This document shows, in pieces, positions 8,620-17,377 of a stretch of DNA of 34,144 nucleotides. Location of the stretch: the NCBI GenBank assembly GCA_019414545.1, contig DXLV01000017.1, positions 1-34,144 of the forward strand, written 5' to 3'. Origin of the DNA: Collinsella sp. (GTDB lineage: Bacteria > Actinomycetota > Coriobacteriia > Coriobacteriales > Coriobacteriaceae). Made by a program: the position numbers and the translations under genes. Each line of letters opens with the position of its first letter. Within the stretch, counting starts at the first letter, position 1. The notes below the pieces were generated by a model. It was not told the DNA's origin. It worked only from the letters and a program-made list of their open reading frames with translations, and made no database searches.

Positions 8620-9032
8620 CGACGGTTCACCTTCATGACCACATCGCCAATCTGGACTTCGTCGCCCTCGCGCAGCGTCGCGGGCTCCACGAGCTGGCGG
8701 CCGTTGACGAGCGTGCCGTTAAGCGAGTTGAGGTCCTCGATGATGAGCGCCGGGCCCTGCAGCGAAAAGCGCGCATGCGAGGCCGAGACGAACGGTTCGT
8801 TGATGCAGATGTCCGAAGATGGCGAGCGACCGACGATGACGGGGCCGAGCATGTCTACGTGGATGCCACGGATACCGCGCGGGCCCTTGTCCACATCGAT
8901 CGTCCAGATAGCCGAGTCGCGGCGCTGTCCGCGCACAAGTCCCACGCCGGTCTTCATGACGGCGAACAGGAAGATATAGAGCAGGGCGACCAGGACGATG
9001 CGGCCTGCAAAAAGGACGATATCGATGTTCAT
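8616..9032 (-). CDS. fhaB: Membrane-anchored FHA domain protein (FhaB type)
   Basis: 138 residues. One N-terminal membrane helix (about 5-25) is followed by a short linker and a C-terminal FHA domain with the phosphothreonine-binding signatures GRSPSSDI, SASHARF and NSLNGT. FHA domains recognise phospho-Thr, so this protein probably brings phosphorylated kinase or wall-synthesis partners to the membrane. In mycobacteria the equivalent gene (fhaB/fipA) lies in the same position before the phosphatase. The gene begins 7 bp after fhaA ends and shares four bases with the phosphatase gene. Confidence 0.93.
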   Translation of the reverse strand: MNIDIVLFAGRIVLVALLYIFLFAVMKTGVGLVRGQRRDSAIWTIDVDKGPRGIRGIHVDMLGPVIVGRSPSSDICINEPFVSASHARFSLQGPALIIEDLNSLNGTLVNGRQLVEPATLREGDEVQIGDVVMKVNRR

Positions 9033-9038
9033 AAGCGA

Positions 9039-10049
9039 CTATCCCCTAAATTCAAAGGTGCTCAGGCCAAACGTCAGCAGATCGCCGTTGCGCAGCGGGC
9101 AGCGCGTAATGCGGCGGTTGTTGACGAGCGTGCCGTTGGTGGAATTGAGGTCCTCGATCGACCAATCCGAGCCCGTAAAGGTGAGCTGGGCGTGGCGGCG
9201 CGACACGTTGGGGTCGCGCAGGGCAATATCGGAAACCGAGCGCTCGCGACCGATAGTCACCTGTGCGGAGGTGATGCTATGGCTCTCGCCGCTCACGACG
9301 TCGACGAGCTGGGCGAGCGGGCGCTGCGGGGCGCGAGTGCTCGCCATGTTGGAGGCGATGCCGGCTGCGGCGCCTAGGCCCACGGCGGCACCGGTCGCGG
9401 CGGCTCCGCCCATGCCGGCAAGCGCGTCGCGCGAGACGGTCTGCGGCACCGGGATGGGTGCTGCGGCGGGGTCGGGGACGCTAGGCGCGAAGGGGTCTGC
9501 CACGGCAAGCGGGTCGGGAGCGGCGGCGCGAGGCGTCGGCTGCTGCTGGGGCATGGCGGGGCGCTGCTGCTGCGGGGCAGCAAACTGCTGCTGGCCGGCG
9601 CGCGGGGCGCTGGCGGCACGGCTTGCCGCGGAGTTGTTTTGGCCCAGACCGTTTTGATAGGCGCGCTCTTCTTCGTACAGGCGGCCGAGCGTGGGGGCAT
9701 CGACGTTCTCGGCAAAGACCGAGAACTTGCCGGCGCGCAGCTGCGGATCGATCATAAAGCGCACGAGGGGCTCGCCGACAAAGACATAGCGGCGCTTTTC
9801 GGCCTGCGCCTTCACAAACTCGCGGACCTCGCGCGAAAGCTCGGGGTAGAACGGGGCGAGCATGGGATCGTCGTCGGCGGCGATCAGGATGGTATAGAGT
9901 GCCGGCGCCGTGTTGACGCCGTTGATCACCAGAGTCTGATCCTCCATGTCGCGAGCGGCCTGCTTGGCAAGCTTCTTAAAGGAGAACGGGGCACGGGTGG
10001 CACCGAAGATGCCGGCCACGTGGTCCTCGAAGATGTTCAGGAAGTTCAC
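9039..10049 (-). CDS. fhaA: FhaA-like protein (DUF3662 plus FHA domain)
   Basis: 336 residues. The N-terminal 125 residues (MNFLNIFEDHVAGIFG... VRFMIDPQLRAGKFSV) match the DUF3662 domain of actinobacterial FhaA. The middle is a low-complexity Gln/Pro/Ala linker (about 140-245). The C-terminal FHA domain has GRERSVSDI, VSRRHAQL and NSTNGT. In mycobacteria FhaA binds the lipid II flippase regulator after phosphorylation, so a role in peptidoglycan precursor export is plausible. The start codon is GTG and overlaps the upstream kinase stop as GTGA, so translation is probably coupled. Confidence 0.94.
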   Translation of the reverse strand: MNFLNIFEDHVAGIFGATRAPFSFKKLAKQAARDMEDQTLVINGVNTAPALYTILIAADDDPMLAPFYPELSREVREFVKAQAEKRRYVFVGEPLVRFMIDPQLRAGKFSVFAENVDAPTLGRLYEEERAYQNGLGQNNSAASRAASAPRAGQQQFAAPQQQRPAMPQQQPTPRAAAPDPLAVADPFAPSVPDPAAAPIPVPQTVSRDALAGMGGAAATGAAVGLGAAAGIASNMASTRAPQRPLAQLVDVVSGESHSITSAQVTIGRERSVSDIALRDPNVSRRHAQLTFTGSDWSIEDLNSTNGTLVNNRRITRCPLRNGDLLTFGLSTFEFRG

Positions 10050-11899
10050 GAAAGATCACTCTCCGTATAGGTTCTTTGGTATCCGAGCAAATATAGGCAT
10101 ATCCCAACGATTATAGAGGATAGGGTTCCCGCAACCGCCGCCTTGGCGACGACCGCGGCTGCAAGGCTGGCAATTTCCATATGGTGTGCAAGACAGGACG
10201 CCGCTGCGCAGCCGATGCCGGCGACAGCGATGGCGGCGATTACGGCAAGGTTTGAGCCCTGATCGGCACGCTTGGCATGGGCGTTGAGCAGCGCAGATGA
10301 CGCCGCGGCAGTTGCCGCTACCAGCACAAAGGCAGCCCAAAGGAGTGGGTCTCCCAGCGCTGCGGCAACGTTACCGAGCCCCAGCACGCCTCCGGCTGAA
10401 AGCGCGACCGTGGCCAGACGGGCAAAAAGTGCGCCCATGCCCGTTGCCGCGGCGGCGCTTGCCGGGCCGAGCCAAAATGACGCGACGCCGGCGGTGACCC
10501 CAGCTGCCAGGAAGGTATTGCCGGTCAGACAGCCAAGCGCGAGTGCACAGGTGAGTGCGGCGCTCGCGGCAGCCTCGGTGCGACCCCAGGCGATCCACCA
10601 ACCGGACATGGCGGCGGCAAAGATCACCGCGACGGGCAACATCGACAGGACGCCCTGTGCCTGCATGGTGGCGTTTGCCATGAGCACCAAAAAGCCCACA
10701 GCCGAGATGGCCGAGCCAATCTGGGGGGCCAGGCCGGCCGCCGCTCCGATCGCGATAGCCGCAATGACCAGGCCGGGAAGCGCCGCGACGCCGGCCGTCT
10801 GCATCAGCAAAAAGCTAAAGGCGCCGCACGTTAGCGCCGAGATAGCGTGCATGGCGTAGTCGCGCGCATGGCTCCAGCGCGTGCCTGCCCAGCCGAGTGC
10901 GGGGTCGACTTCGATGGTGTCGTCCTCGTAGTGCGACGGCTCGATATCGTCGAGCTCCTGCTCGTCATCCGAAAGTTCGCCAACCATTTGCTCCAGGCTG
11001 CGACGGCCTTCGCGCACGCTGCCCAGACCGGCAAGGAGCTGGTCGCAAAATGCCTCGATGCTGTTGGGGCGGTCCTGCGGCATGGGGGAGAGCGCGCTCA
11101 TGAGCGCGGCCTCGGCTCCCGGGGGAAAGTGTGGTATCAGCTCGCTGGGATAGGTGGCGCCGCCGATGATGCGGCCGAGCGAGTCGGCGGGCGTGGCCGC
11201 CATAAAAGGAGCGCTGCCGCACAGGCCCTCGTAGATCACACAGGCGAGGGCAAAGACATCGGCGCGCTCGTCGACCGTGCCGGTCTCGATATCGAGCTGC
11301 TCGGGCGGCATGTAGCCGATGGTGCCGCCGCGTGAGCCGCCAAAGCCACCGGCGGACGACAGCCGCGCCATGCCAAAGTCGGTGAGCTTTACATTGCCCG
11401 AGTGGTCGATGAGCACGTTGGCGGGCTTAATGTCCAGGTGGAGTACGCCATTACTGTGGGCGAAGGTGAGCGCCTGGCCCAGGGCATCGGCAATGGCCGC
11501 GGCCTCGTCAAAGGTAAGTGAGTGGCCGTCCGCGCGGTGCAAAAACTCGGCCAGCGACATGCCATCGACATATTCCATAACCAGGTAGGCATAGGCTGTG
11601 TCGTGCGTAAAGTCGATGACCTGCACGATGTTGGGATGTTGAAGCATGGCGGCAGTGTGCGCCTCGCGCAGGACATCCATGATGTCGCTAGCGGGCATGC
11701 CGGCACCGTTGATAAGGGGGATGCGTTTAATGGCGACGCGGCGGCGCAGGTGCGTGTCGCGGCAGATCTCGATGGAGCCAAAACCGCCGGTCGCAAGTGT
11801 CTCGAGCGGCTGGTACCGCTTGAGCAGCTCGCGAGAGCTGGTGCCCTCCAAAGGAACGTCCGGCGAGAACCGGGCGGTATGTTGCGAGAAAAGCGGCAT
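10046..11899 (-). CDS. Ser/Thr protein kinase with polytopic membrane domain
   Basis: 617 residues and first gene of the wall-signalling operon. The kinase domain (about 28-300) has LATGGFGSIEI, the ATP lysine in VAIK (58), a helix-C Glu (79), DFG (174-176) and GYMPPEQ. The usual HRD is HLD (154-156), so the Arg that contacts the phosphorylated activation loop is missing (a non-RD kinase), although the catalytic Asp is kept. An acidic segment (ELSDDEQELDDIE) is followed from about 360 by many Ala/Gly-rich membrane helices to the C terminus, with no extracellular sensor. In other actinobacteria pknA usually lies next to pknB, whereas this kinase opens the operon. The ATG at 11899 has GAGGG upstream; a TTG two codons earlier is less likely. 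Confidence 0.9.
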   Translation of the reverse strand: MPLFSQHTARFSPDVPLEGTSSRELLKRYQPLETLATGGFGSIEICRDTHLRRRVAIKRIPLINGAGMPASDIMDVLREAHTAAMLQHPNIVQVIDFTHDTAYAYLVMEYVDGMSLAEFLHRADGHSLTFDEAAAIADALGQALTFAHSNGVLHLDIKPANVLIDHSGNVKLTDFGMARLSSAGGFGGSRGGTIGYMPPEQLDIETGTVDERADVFALACVIYEGLCGSAPFMAATPADSLGRIIGGATYPSELIPHFPPGAEAALMSALSPMPQDRPNSIEAFCDQLLAGLGSVREGRRSLEQMVGELSDDEQELDDIEPSHYEDDTIEVDPALGWAGTRWSHARDYAMHAISALTCGAFSFLLMQTAGVAALPGLVIAAIAIGAAAGLAPQIGSAISAVGFLVLMANATMQAQGVLSMLPVAVIFAAAMSGWWIAWGRTEAAASAALTCALALGCLTGNTFLAAGVTAGVASFWLGPASAAAATGMGALFARLATVALSAGGVLGLGNVAAALGDPLLWAAFVLVAATAAASSALLNAHAKRADQGSNLAVIAAIAVAGIGCAAASCLAHHMEIASLAAAVVAKAAVAGTLSSIIVGICLYLLGYQRTYTESDLS

Positions 11900-11979
11900 G
11901 GCCAACCCTCGTGCGTTTAAAGTTCGTTTGCGAGCGGCGGGCGTGGGGCCGAGCCATTCGCGGTGGCATAGATGCTGCT

Positions 11980-11988
11980 AGTGTAGCA
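11980..11988 (-). promoter_or_regulatory. Possible promoter of the kinase/FHA/PBP operon
   Basis: On the minus strand this reads TGCTACACT, an extended -10 element identical to that of the tRNA-Arg promoter, about 80 bases upstream of the first kinase codon. No convincing -35 box is seen, as is common for extended -10 promoters. Confidence 0.35.
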
Positions 11989-12043
11989 CGCTCGGGTGCA
12001 TGGGGAGGATAGCGGGATGCGAGGCTGTCTGTCTGGTTTGGTC

Positions 12044-12760
12044 TTAGCGCTTCTTCTTGTTCTTCTTCTGCTTGCGCTGCTTGCCTTTGGTCTCCTGGGG
12101 CTTGTCGCCCTGCTTGGCCTCGGCGGCGGCCTTCTCGGCCTTCATCTTCTTGCGTTTGGTCTCGATGCGGAGTTTTTTGTTGATGCGCGCCTTGAGGAAG
12201 GGGCCAAACTGCTCGGCATCGCCGCGAACAAAGGTGTCCTTGGGGATCGTCACGCCCTGGTCGGCGAACATAGCCACAAAGATGCGCTCGCCGTCGAGCA
12301 CGTGGTCGAGCTTCTCAAACGGGAAGAACTGCGACTTGCCGCTCGTGCCCCAAACCATCAGGCCGTCCTCGTTGGCGGCGACGCGGCGATAGCGGCCACC
12401 CATGGACTCGTCGGCCTCAACGGCGTCGATAAAGTCGCGGGCGAGGGTGTGGTGCAGGTTTTTGCTCCACCAGGCCAAAAAGGCGCCGAATACGATCAAG
12501 ACGACGCCAAACTTGATCCAGTTGCCGCCGGCCACCAGCATGCCGATGCCGATGAGCGCGGCAATTGCCGCGGCGACATACAGCGAGCCGCGACGCCTGG
12601 GCGAGGCGACCAGGCGGGCGAAGTCGGTGACGAGGTCGTTTTCGTATTGGTACTCGTTGAGGTACAGGATGCCGTCGTCGGCTGCGGCCTGCTCCTCGAG
12701 CGCGACCTCGACCTGGTCGGCTGCTTCGGAGGGAACGAGGTTGCTCTCTGCGTCTGCCAT
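12044..12760 (-). CDS. YcxB-like two-helix membrane protein
   Basis: 238 residues. After an acidic N terminus there are two adjacent membrane helices (about 58-78 and 82-98) and then a cytoplasmic domain resembling the YcxB C-terminal domain: GRYRRVAANEDGLMVWG, FFPFEKLDHVLDGERIFVAMF, VTIPKDTFVRGD and FGPFLKARI. The tail of about 40 residues is extremely Lys-rich and may contact nucleic acid or membrane phosphates. The function of the family is unknown. It is read toward the kinase operon from a separate position between that operon and divergent dnaX, and about 115 bp separate it from the dnaX start. Confidence 0.75.
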   Translation of the reverse strand: MADAESNLVPSEAADQVEVALEEQAAADDGILYLNEYQYENDLVTDFARLVASPRRRGSLYVAAAIAALIGIGMLVAGGNWIKFGVVLIVFGAFLAWWSKNLHHTLARDFIDAVEADESMGGRYRRVAANEDGLMVWGTSGKSQFFPFEKLDHVLDGERIFVAMFADQGVTIPKDTFVRGDAEQFGPFLKARINKKLRIETKRKKMKAEKAAAEAKQGDKPQETKGKQRKQKKNKKKR

Positions 12761-12876
12761 GCTCTTTGGACTCCTATCGCGGCGGGCTCGCCGTACGGGT
12801 TATTATGGAATGCAGTATGCCGTGCGACCGCATGGCCGCCGCGGCAACAAGACTCAGTATACCCGGGGGAGCACCC

Positions 12877-15357
12877 ATGGAATCGTTGTACCGAAAGTAT
12901 CGCCCGCTCACCTTTGACTCCGTGGTGGGCCAGCAGCATATCGTCTCGACGCTCGAGCACGCCATCACCGAGGGGCGCCTGTCCCACGCCTACCTGTTCT
13001 GCGGACCGCGCGGCACGGGCAAGACCACCATGGCGCGCATTCTGGCCAAGGCGCTGCTGTGCCGCAATGCCGAGGCGGCGCGCGCCGAGGGTGCAAGCGG
13101 CTGCATGCCCGACGGTACTTGCGAGGAGTGCGAGCTCATTGCCGAGGGTAACCACCCCGATGTCTACGAGCTCGATGCCGCCTCCCGCACGGGCGTGGAC
13201 AATGTGCGCGAGGAAATCATCAACTCCGTCAACTTTGCCCCGGTGCGCGGCAAGTACAAGATCTATATCATCGACGAGGTCCACATGCTCACGACGGCGG
13301 CGTTCAACGCGCTGCTCAAGACGCTCGAGGAGCCGCCGGCACACGTGATCTTTGTGCTGTGCACCACCGACCCGCAAAAGATTCTGGAGACCATCCTCTC
13401 GCGCTGCCAGCGTTTCGATTTCCATCGCATCGGCAACGAGGATATCGAGCGTCGCCTGGCATACGTGTGCGAGCAGGAGGGCTTCGATTACGACGATGAG
13501 GCGCTGGCTATCGTGGCGCGCCATGCCAAGGGCGGTATGCGCGACGCGTTGTCCACGCTGGAGCAGCTGAGCGTCTTTGGCAACGGTTCTGTGCATGCGG
13601 ACGACGCCCGCTCGCTTTTAGGCGAGGTTTCGGACCAGATTCTGGGCGAGTTTTCCCGCGCCATTGCCGATCGCGATGTTGCCGAGCTCTATGGACTGAT
13701 CCGTGCGCAGGTCGAGGAAGGAAACGACCTGCTGGAGCTGACGCGCGACCTGGTGGCGCATGTGCGTGACGTGTACGTTGCCTGCGTTGCCGGTGCCCGT
13801 GCCGAGCTGTTTGAGGGCGGCTCCGAGCAGGCCGAGGCGCTTGCTGCCGAGGCCGCTGCCTTTGGCGAGCATCCTGCCGACCGCCTGGCCCGTGTGCTGA
13901 CGGTGCTCGACGATGCCGCACTGGAGATGAGGGGCGCGAGCGACGTGCGCCTGGTGCTCGAGATCGCCTGCACGCGCCTGGCACGTCCCGAGGCCGATTT
14001 AACGATTGAGGCATTGGCCGAGCGCGTGGCCCGCTTGGAGGCCATGGTTGCCAACGGCGCCGTGCCGGCGAGCGTGGCTGCTGCTCAGGCCGCCGCGCCT
14101 GCAGCATCCGTACCCGCTGCTGCCCAACAGCCGACGCTAATTTCGGGCGCTCGTGCTGCCGCTCCGGCGGCATCCGCTGCCCCCGCTGCTACGTCCGCGC
14201 GCCAGGGCGGTATGCCTTGGGACCGTGGTGCTGCTGTTCCGGCTGCCCAGCCTGCGTCCCGTTCTGCGTCCGTGTCAGCTTCCAAGCCTGCAGCGCCTGC
14301 ACCTCAGCCTGCGCCGACTCCGACGCCTCAGCCCGTTGCGGCTCCCGCGCCTGCCACCGCTCCGGCACCTAAGCCCCAGTCCAACAATGCCGCCCAGGTT
14401 GCCGCCGCCGGTACTGCCGAGACGCCCGCGGTCGAGGATGCCGGAGAGCTGCAGCGCAAATGGGCCGAGGTTGTCGAGCGTGTCAAGGCGCGTCAGGCTT
14501 CCTACGCGGGGCTTTTGCTCAATGCCCGCGCCACGGCTGACGACGGCTCCAGGCTCACGGTCTCGTTCCCCGCGGGCTCGACCTTTGCCATCAAGATGCT
14601 TGGACGCGCCGACACGCAGTCGGTGGTCCTGCCGACAGTCAGTGCGGTCTTCGGTCGTCGTACCGTCGACTATGTCCTGGATGGGGGTGGCACGCCGGCT
14701 CCTCAACATGAGGAGCATTCTCCATCTGCACGGGCTGCGGTATCTGCGGACCCGCAACCCGTGTCCTCGGCGGCCCCTGCATCCTCGAGCGCCAGCGCGA
14801 CGCAGCCAAAAGCAGCACCGATAGCGGCGCCGACCCCGTCGGCGCCTAAGCCCGTCATGGCCAAACCGGCTGCTCCGACACCCGCGCCCAAGCCTGCCTC
14901 GCCCGCGCCCAAGTCGTCTGACCTGGGCAAAGCCCCCTGGCTGCGCTCCGACAACCCCGCCGGCGCTCCTGCCACGGGCAAGCTCCCGACCGAGCCCGCG
15001 CCCCGAGCGCCCGAGCGCGCGTCCGCTCCCAAGGCTCAGCCCGCCGCGCCGTCTGCGCCATGGGAATCCGAGCAGGTTCCCTACGACGATGCCATGGTTG
15101 GCGGTTTTGTTGCCGATGCTGGTGGGGACGATCTGCCTCCGTTCGACGTGCCGGGTGCGGCGTCCGCGCCCAAGTCCGCTGCAACTGCCCCCAAAGAGGA
15201 GGACGCTCCTGCAGCTCCCTGGGAGTCCAACTCCGGTGCGGGCGGCCCCTTCGGCCATCAGGGTGCAGCCCCGAGCATCCCGCAGACCGAGGACGAGGCC
15301 AAAGCCCTCATCCGCAGCGTCTTCGGCCAGTCCACCATCTTCAAGCCGGTGGAGTAG
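12877..15357 (+). CDS. dnaX: DNA polymerase III subunit gamma/tau
   Basis: 826 residues. The clamp-loader ATPase occupies the first 370: MESLYRKYRPLTFDSVVGQ, Walker A GPRGTGKT (43-50), a zinc-binding cluster with Cys near 64, 79, 85 and 88, Walker B with DEVH (133-136) and the SRC arginine-finger motif. A long Ala/Pro-rich linker follows, with an embedded folded segment (QRKWAEVVERVKARQ..., about 523-600) typical of tau C-terminal domain III/IV regions. It loads the beta clamp at the replication fork. The ATG at 12877 has GGGGGAG five bases upstream; the frame is open further upstream but without a good start. I saw no A-rich slippery run like the one that makes gamma in E. coli. Confidence 0.97.
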   Translation: MESLYRKYRPLTFDSVVGQQHIVSTLEHAITEGRLSHAYLFCGPRGTGKTTMARILAKALLCRNAEAARAEGASGCMPDGTCEECELIAEGNHPDVYELDAASRTGVDNVREEIINSVNFAPVRGKYKIYIIDEVHMLTTAAFNALLKTLEEPPAHVIFVLCTTDPQKILETILSRCQRFDFHRIGNEDIERRLAYVCEQEGFDYDDEALAIVARHAKGGMRDALSTLEQLSVFGNGSVHADDARSLLGEVSDQILGEFSRAIADRDVAELYGLIRAQVEEGNDLLELTRDLVAHVRDVYVACVAGARAELFEGGSEQAEALAAEAAAFGEHPADRLARVLTVLDDAALEMRGASDVRLVLEIACTRLARPEADLTIEALAERVARLEAMVANGAVPASVAAAQAAAPAASVPAAAQQPTLISGARAAAPAASAAPAATSARQGGMPWDRGAAVPAAQPASRSASVSASKPAAPAPQPAPTPTPQPVAAPAPATAPAPKPQSNNAAQVAAAGTAETPAVEDAGELQRKWAEVVERVKARQASYAGLLLNARATADDGSRLTVSFPAGSTFAIKMLGRADTQSVVLPTVSAVFGRRTVDYVLDGGGTPAPQHEEHSPSARAAVSADPQPVSSAAPASSSASATQPKAAPIAAPTPSAPKPVMAKPAAPTPAPKPASPAPKSSDLGKAPWLRSDNPAGAPATGKLPTEPAPRAPERASAPKAQPAAPSAPWESEQVPYDDAMVGGFVADAGGDDLPPFDVPGAASAPKSAATAPKEEDAPAAPWESNSGAGGPFGHQGAAPSIPQTEDEAKALIRSVFGQSTIFKPVE

Positions 15358-15378
15358 CTGCGCAGGCGGGTATACTGC

Positions 15379-15852
15379 TCAAGAAGAGAACCCCTTGCCC
15401 GGGCGCATCTGTATTTCGGACATGTGCAACGTGGTGCCGCGTATATCGCATTCGAGCAGACAGGCGCGTGACGGTCGGCCTAGGATGCTGAGGTCGATAC
15501 GATACGTCGCATGGCTGTCCGTGTACTCGACTTGCTCGGCGTTGACGGTTGCTCCGATTGTAAATAAAGAGCCCAGTTCGGCATCGACAATCTTGGAGTC
15601 CTTTATCTTGACCTTGAACTCTTGGTAGAGGGACGGGCTGTTGTAGTAAATGGTTCGGGTTCCGTCGGTGCATTCATCGGTCGTCTCCCATTTGACGACG
15701 GGCTGGTCCGAGCTGGCTATCAGCAGTTCTGCTCCAAAAGCTATGGCATGGGTGATGATAACCAGTAATACCCAGACGACAAAGAGATAGAGAACCACAT
15801 ATGCAACGGGGTGTTTTGAGCGGATGTTTTGGAGTACGGCTGGGACATTCAC
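15379..15852 (-). CDS. Small membrane-anchored protein, possibly Coa1/Tim21-like
   Basis: 157 residues. An N-terminal helix (about 17-42) anchors a beta-rich extracytoplasmic domain with the pattern YQEFKVKIKDSKIVDAELG, then IGATVNAEQVEY, ATYRIDLSILGRPSRACLLECDI. This layout (inhibition-like helix, LG turn, then a strand pair with GxxxxA) resembles the Coa1-type domain found in small bacterial membrane proteins, but that assignment is only by eye. It is convergent with dnaX, with 21 bp between stop codons. No function can be stated. Confidence 0.6.
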   Translation of the reverse strand: MNVPAVLQNIRSKHPVAYVVLYLFVVWVLLVIITHAIAFGAELLIASSDQPVVKWETTDECTDGTRTIYYNSPSLYQEFKVKIKDSKIVDAELGSLFTIGATVNAEQVEYTDSHATYRIDLSILGRPSRACLLECDIRGTTLHMSEIQMRPGKGFSS

Positions 15853-16201
15853 GAGGGCACCTCCAAATCGTCATCTATGACAATCAAATTATACCCAGCC
15901 GCCATGCGTGCCGCCTCGAGCAGCGGCTCGGCATTTTGCCATGTAGCCTTGTAGCCCTACGCATAAACTGCCTGGTTCCAGCTCTGCTAGATGTAGCTTG
16001 AGATAATTATGCAACCTTGCATAATTCGACCTTGCATAATCTTGGGCGTGCGTCACGCTCAAGGACATGTATATCGACTGAGGTAGCGTGTCCGCCCCGC
16101 TTGCTTGCCCCGCGCCGTGGTACGATTTTTGAGTTTGAAAGTCCCGTCGCGCTCCGGCTGCCCTTGCAGCTTGTCGCGCGGCCGCACGTAAAGGAGCCAT
16201 C
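15853..16201. other. 349-bp intergenic region upstream of ybaB
   Basis: No convincing gene. It should hold the divergent promoters of the small membrane protein gene (minus) and ybaB (plus). It contains the TTGCATAAT repeat cluster described separately and an AAAGGAG ribosome site just before the ybaB start. Confidence 0.6.
16006..16040. promoter_or_regulatory. TTGCATAAT palindrome with an extra direct copy
   Basis: ATTATGCAA (16006-16014) and TTGCATAAT (16017-16025) form a perfect 9-bp inverted repeat with a two-base centre. A third TTGCATAAT lies at 16032-16040, repeating ACCTTGCATAAT with a 15-base period. It looks like a cluster of protein-binding sites about 160 bp upstream of ybaB-recR and 150 bp upstream of the divergent gene. 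Confidence 0.45.
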
Positions 16202-16522
16202 ATGGCCGGTATGAACATGCAGCAAATGATGAAGCAGGCTCGCAAGATGCAGGAGCAGCTTGCCGCCGCGCAGGAAAACCTTAAGTCCCAGACCGTCGAC
16301 GCCTCTGCCGGCGGCGGCATGGTCAAGGTGACCGTTAACGGCGAGATGGAGCTCGTCAACCTCACCATCGACCCCGATGCCCTCGATCCCGAGGACGTCG
16401 ATATGCTGCAGGACATGATCATGGCTGCCGTCAACGAGGCCGTCCGCGGTGTCAACGAGCTCGCCAACAAGCAGATGGGCGCCATCACCGGCGGCCTCAA
16501 CATCCCGGGCATGCCGTTCTAA
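16202..16522 (+). CDS. ybaB: YbaB/EbfC nucleoid-associated protein
   Basis: 106 residues, the usual family length. It begins MAGMNMQQMMKQARKMQEQL, an amphipathic helix typical of YbaB, followed by the conserved VDASAGGGMVKVTVNGEMELVNLTIDP core and the C-terminal helix with MAAVNEAVRGVNELA. The dimer binds DNA and is generally encoded just upstream of recR, often after dnaX, as here. AAAGGAG lies six bases before the ATG. recR begins 13 bp after its stop. Confidence 0.96.
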   Translation: MAGMNMQQMMKQARKMQEQLAAAQENLKSQTVDASAGGGMVKVTVNGEMELVNLTIDPDALDPEDVDMLQDMIMAAVNEAVRGVNELANKQMGAITGGLNIPGMPF

Positions 16523-16535
16523 GACACGCATATAT

Positions 16536-17132
16536 ATGAGTGCCAACCATAGTCTGCAAAAATTGCTCGATGAGCTGGGCCGTCTGCCGGGCATTGGTCC
16601 CAAGTCGGCCCAGCGCATCGCCTATTACCTGCTCGAGGCCGATGCCGAGGAGGCGCGCCGCCTGGCCGAGGCTATCCTGGAGGTTAAGCAGGAGGTTCAC
16701 TTTTGCAGCCGCTGCTTTAACTACGCCACGGCCGACGAGTGCTCCATCTGCCAGGATTCGATGCGCGATACCACTCGCATTTGCGTGGTGGGCGAGCCGC
16801 GCGATGTCCAGGCGATTGAGCGCACGGGCAGCTACCACGGTCTCTACCACGTATTGGGCGGCGTGATCAGTCCCATGGACAAGATTGGTCCCGAGCAGTT
16901 GCACATTCGTGAGCTGCTGGCACGCTTGGGCCACGAGGACATCCACGAGGTCATCATCGCCACCAACCCCAATATCGAGGGCGAGACCACGGCGAGCTAC
17001 CTGGCCCGCACTATCAAGCCGCTGGGCGTTGAGGTGTCGCGTCTGGCGAGCGGCCTTCCCGTGGGCGGCGACCTGGAGTATGCCGACGAGCTTACGCTTG
17101 GGCGCGCCATCGAGGCCCGTCGCACGATTTAG
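16536..17132 (+). CDS. recR: Recombination mediator protein RecR
   Basis: 198 residues, standard length. It carries a helix-hairpin-helix (LPGIGPKSAQR, about 17-27), a four-Cys zinc finger (Cys 57, 60, 69, 72), a Toprim domain starting ICVVGEPRDVQAIE, and the conserved C-terminal LASGLPVGGDLEYADELTLGRAI. RecR acts with RecO/RecF to load RecA at gaps. I chose the ATG at 16536 because the protein then begins MSANHSLQKLL like other RecR proteins; the frame is open into ybaB but that part is not RecR-like. The ribosome site is weak, suggesting coupling to ybaB. Confidence 0.97.
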   Translation: MSANHSLQKLLDELGRLPGIGPKSAQRIAYYLLEADAEEARRLAEAILEVKQEVHFCSRCFNYATADECSICQDSMRDTTRICVVGEPRDVQAIERTGSYHGLYHVLGGVISPMDKIGPEQLHIRELLARLGHEDIHEVIIATNPNIEGETTASYLARTIKPLGVEVSRLASGLPVGGDLEYADELTLGRAIEARRTI

Positions 17133-17169
17133 GTGGCGAGCCTGCTCCTGCCGTATGTCTTCATCGCGA

Positions 17170-17205
17170 CGCACGGGGTAGCCATAATTTCCCCGTGCGA
17201 CTGTA
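17170..17205 (+). terminator. Possible terminator after recR
   Basis: CGCACGGGG (17170-17178) pairs perfectly with CCCCGTGCG (17191-17199) around a 12-base loop. The T-run is weak (CTGTAAGTTTG). Confidence 0.4.
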
Positions 17206-17284
17206 AGTTTGTTGTGCAACAAAGATGCTTTGTATCCGCTTATCGCATGGATGCTTCCACTCGCATCCTTAATTTGCCCATTCG

Positions 17285-17315
17285 TTGCGGAACCTTTTGG
17301 GTTCGCTGATACACT
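17285..17315 (+). promoter_or_regulatory. Probable promoter of the second kinase/FHA operon
   Basis: TTGCGG (17285-17290) and TACACT (17310-17315) with a 19-base spacer and TG at 17307-17308 (extended -10, TGATACACT). This is the same arrangement as the tRNA-Arg promoter. It lies 62 bases upstream of the chosen ATG. Confidence 0.45.
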
Positions 17316-17377
17316 CAAATATGGATTCGAATGAATGCGCCGCTCCCGAGCGGCGTGTTTTTGTTGGAGGAGAACGC

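Noticed and set aside
12761..12876. 4.5S (SRP) RNA upstream of dnaX.
   Set aside because: The conserved GGTCAGG...GGAAGCAGCC-type core was not found here.
12877..15357. Programmed frameshift producing a short gamma form of DnaX.
   Set aside because: No A-rich slippery heptamer followed by a stem-loop was found after the ATPase region.
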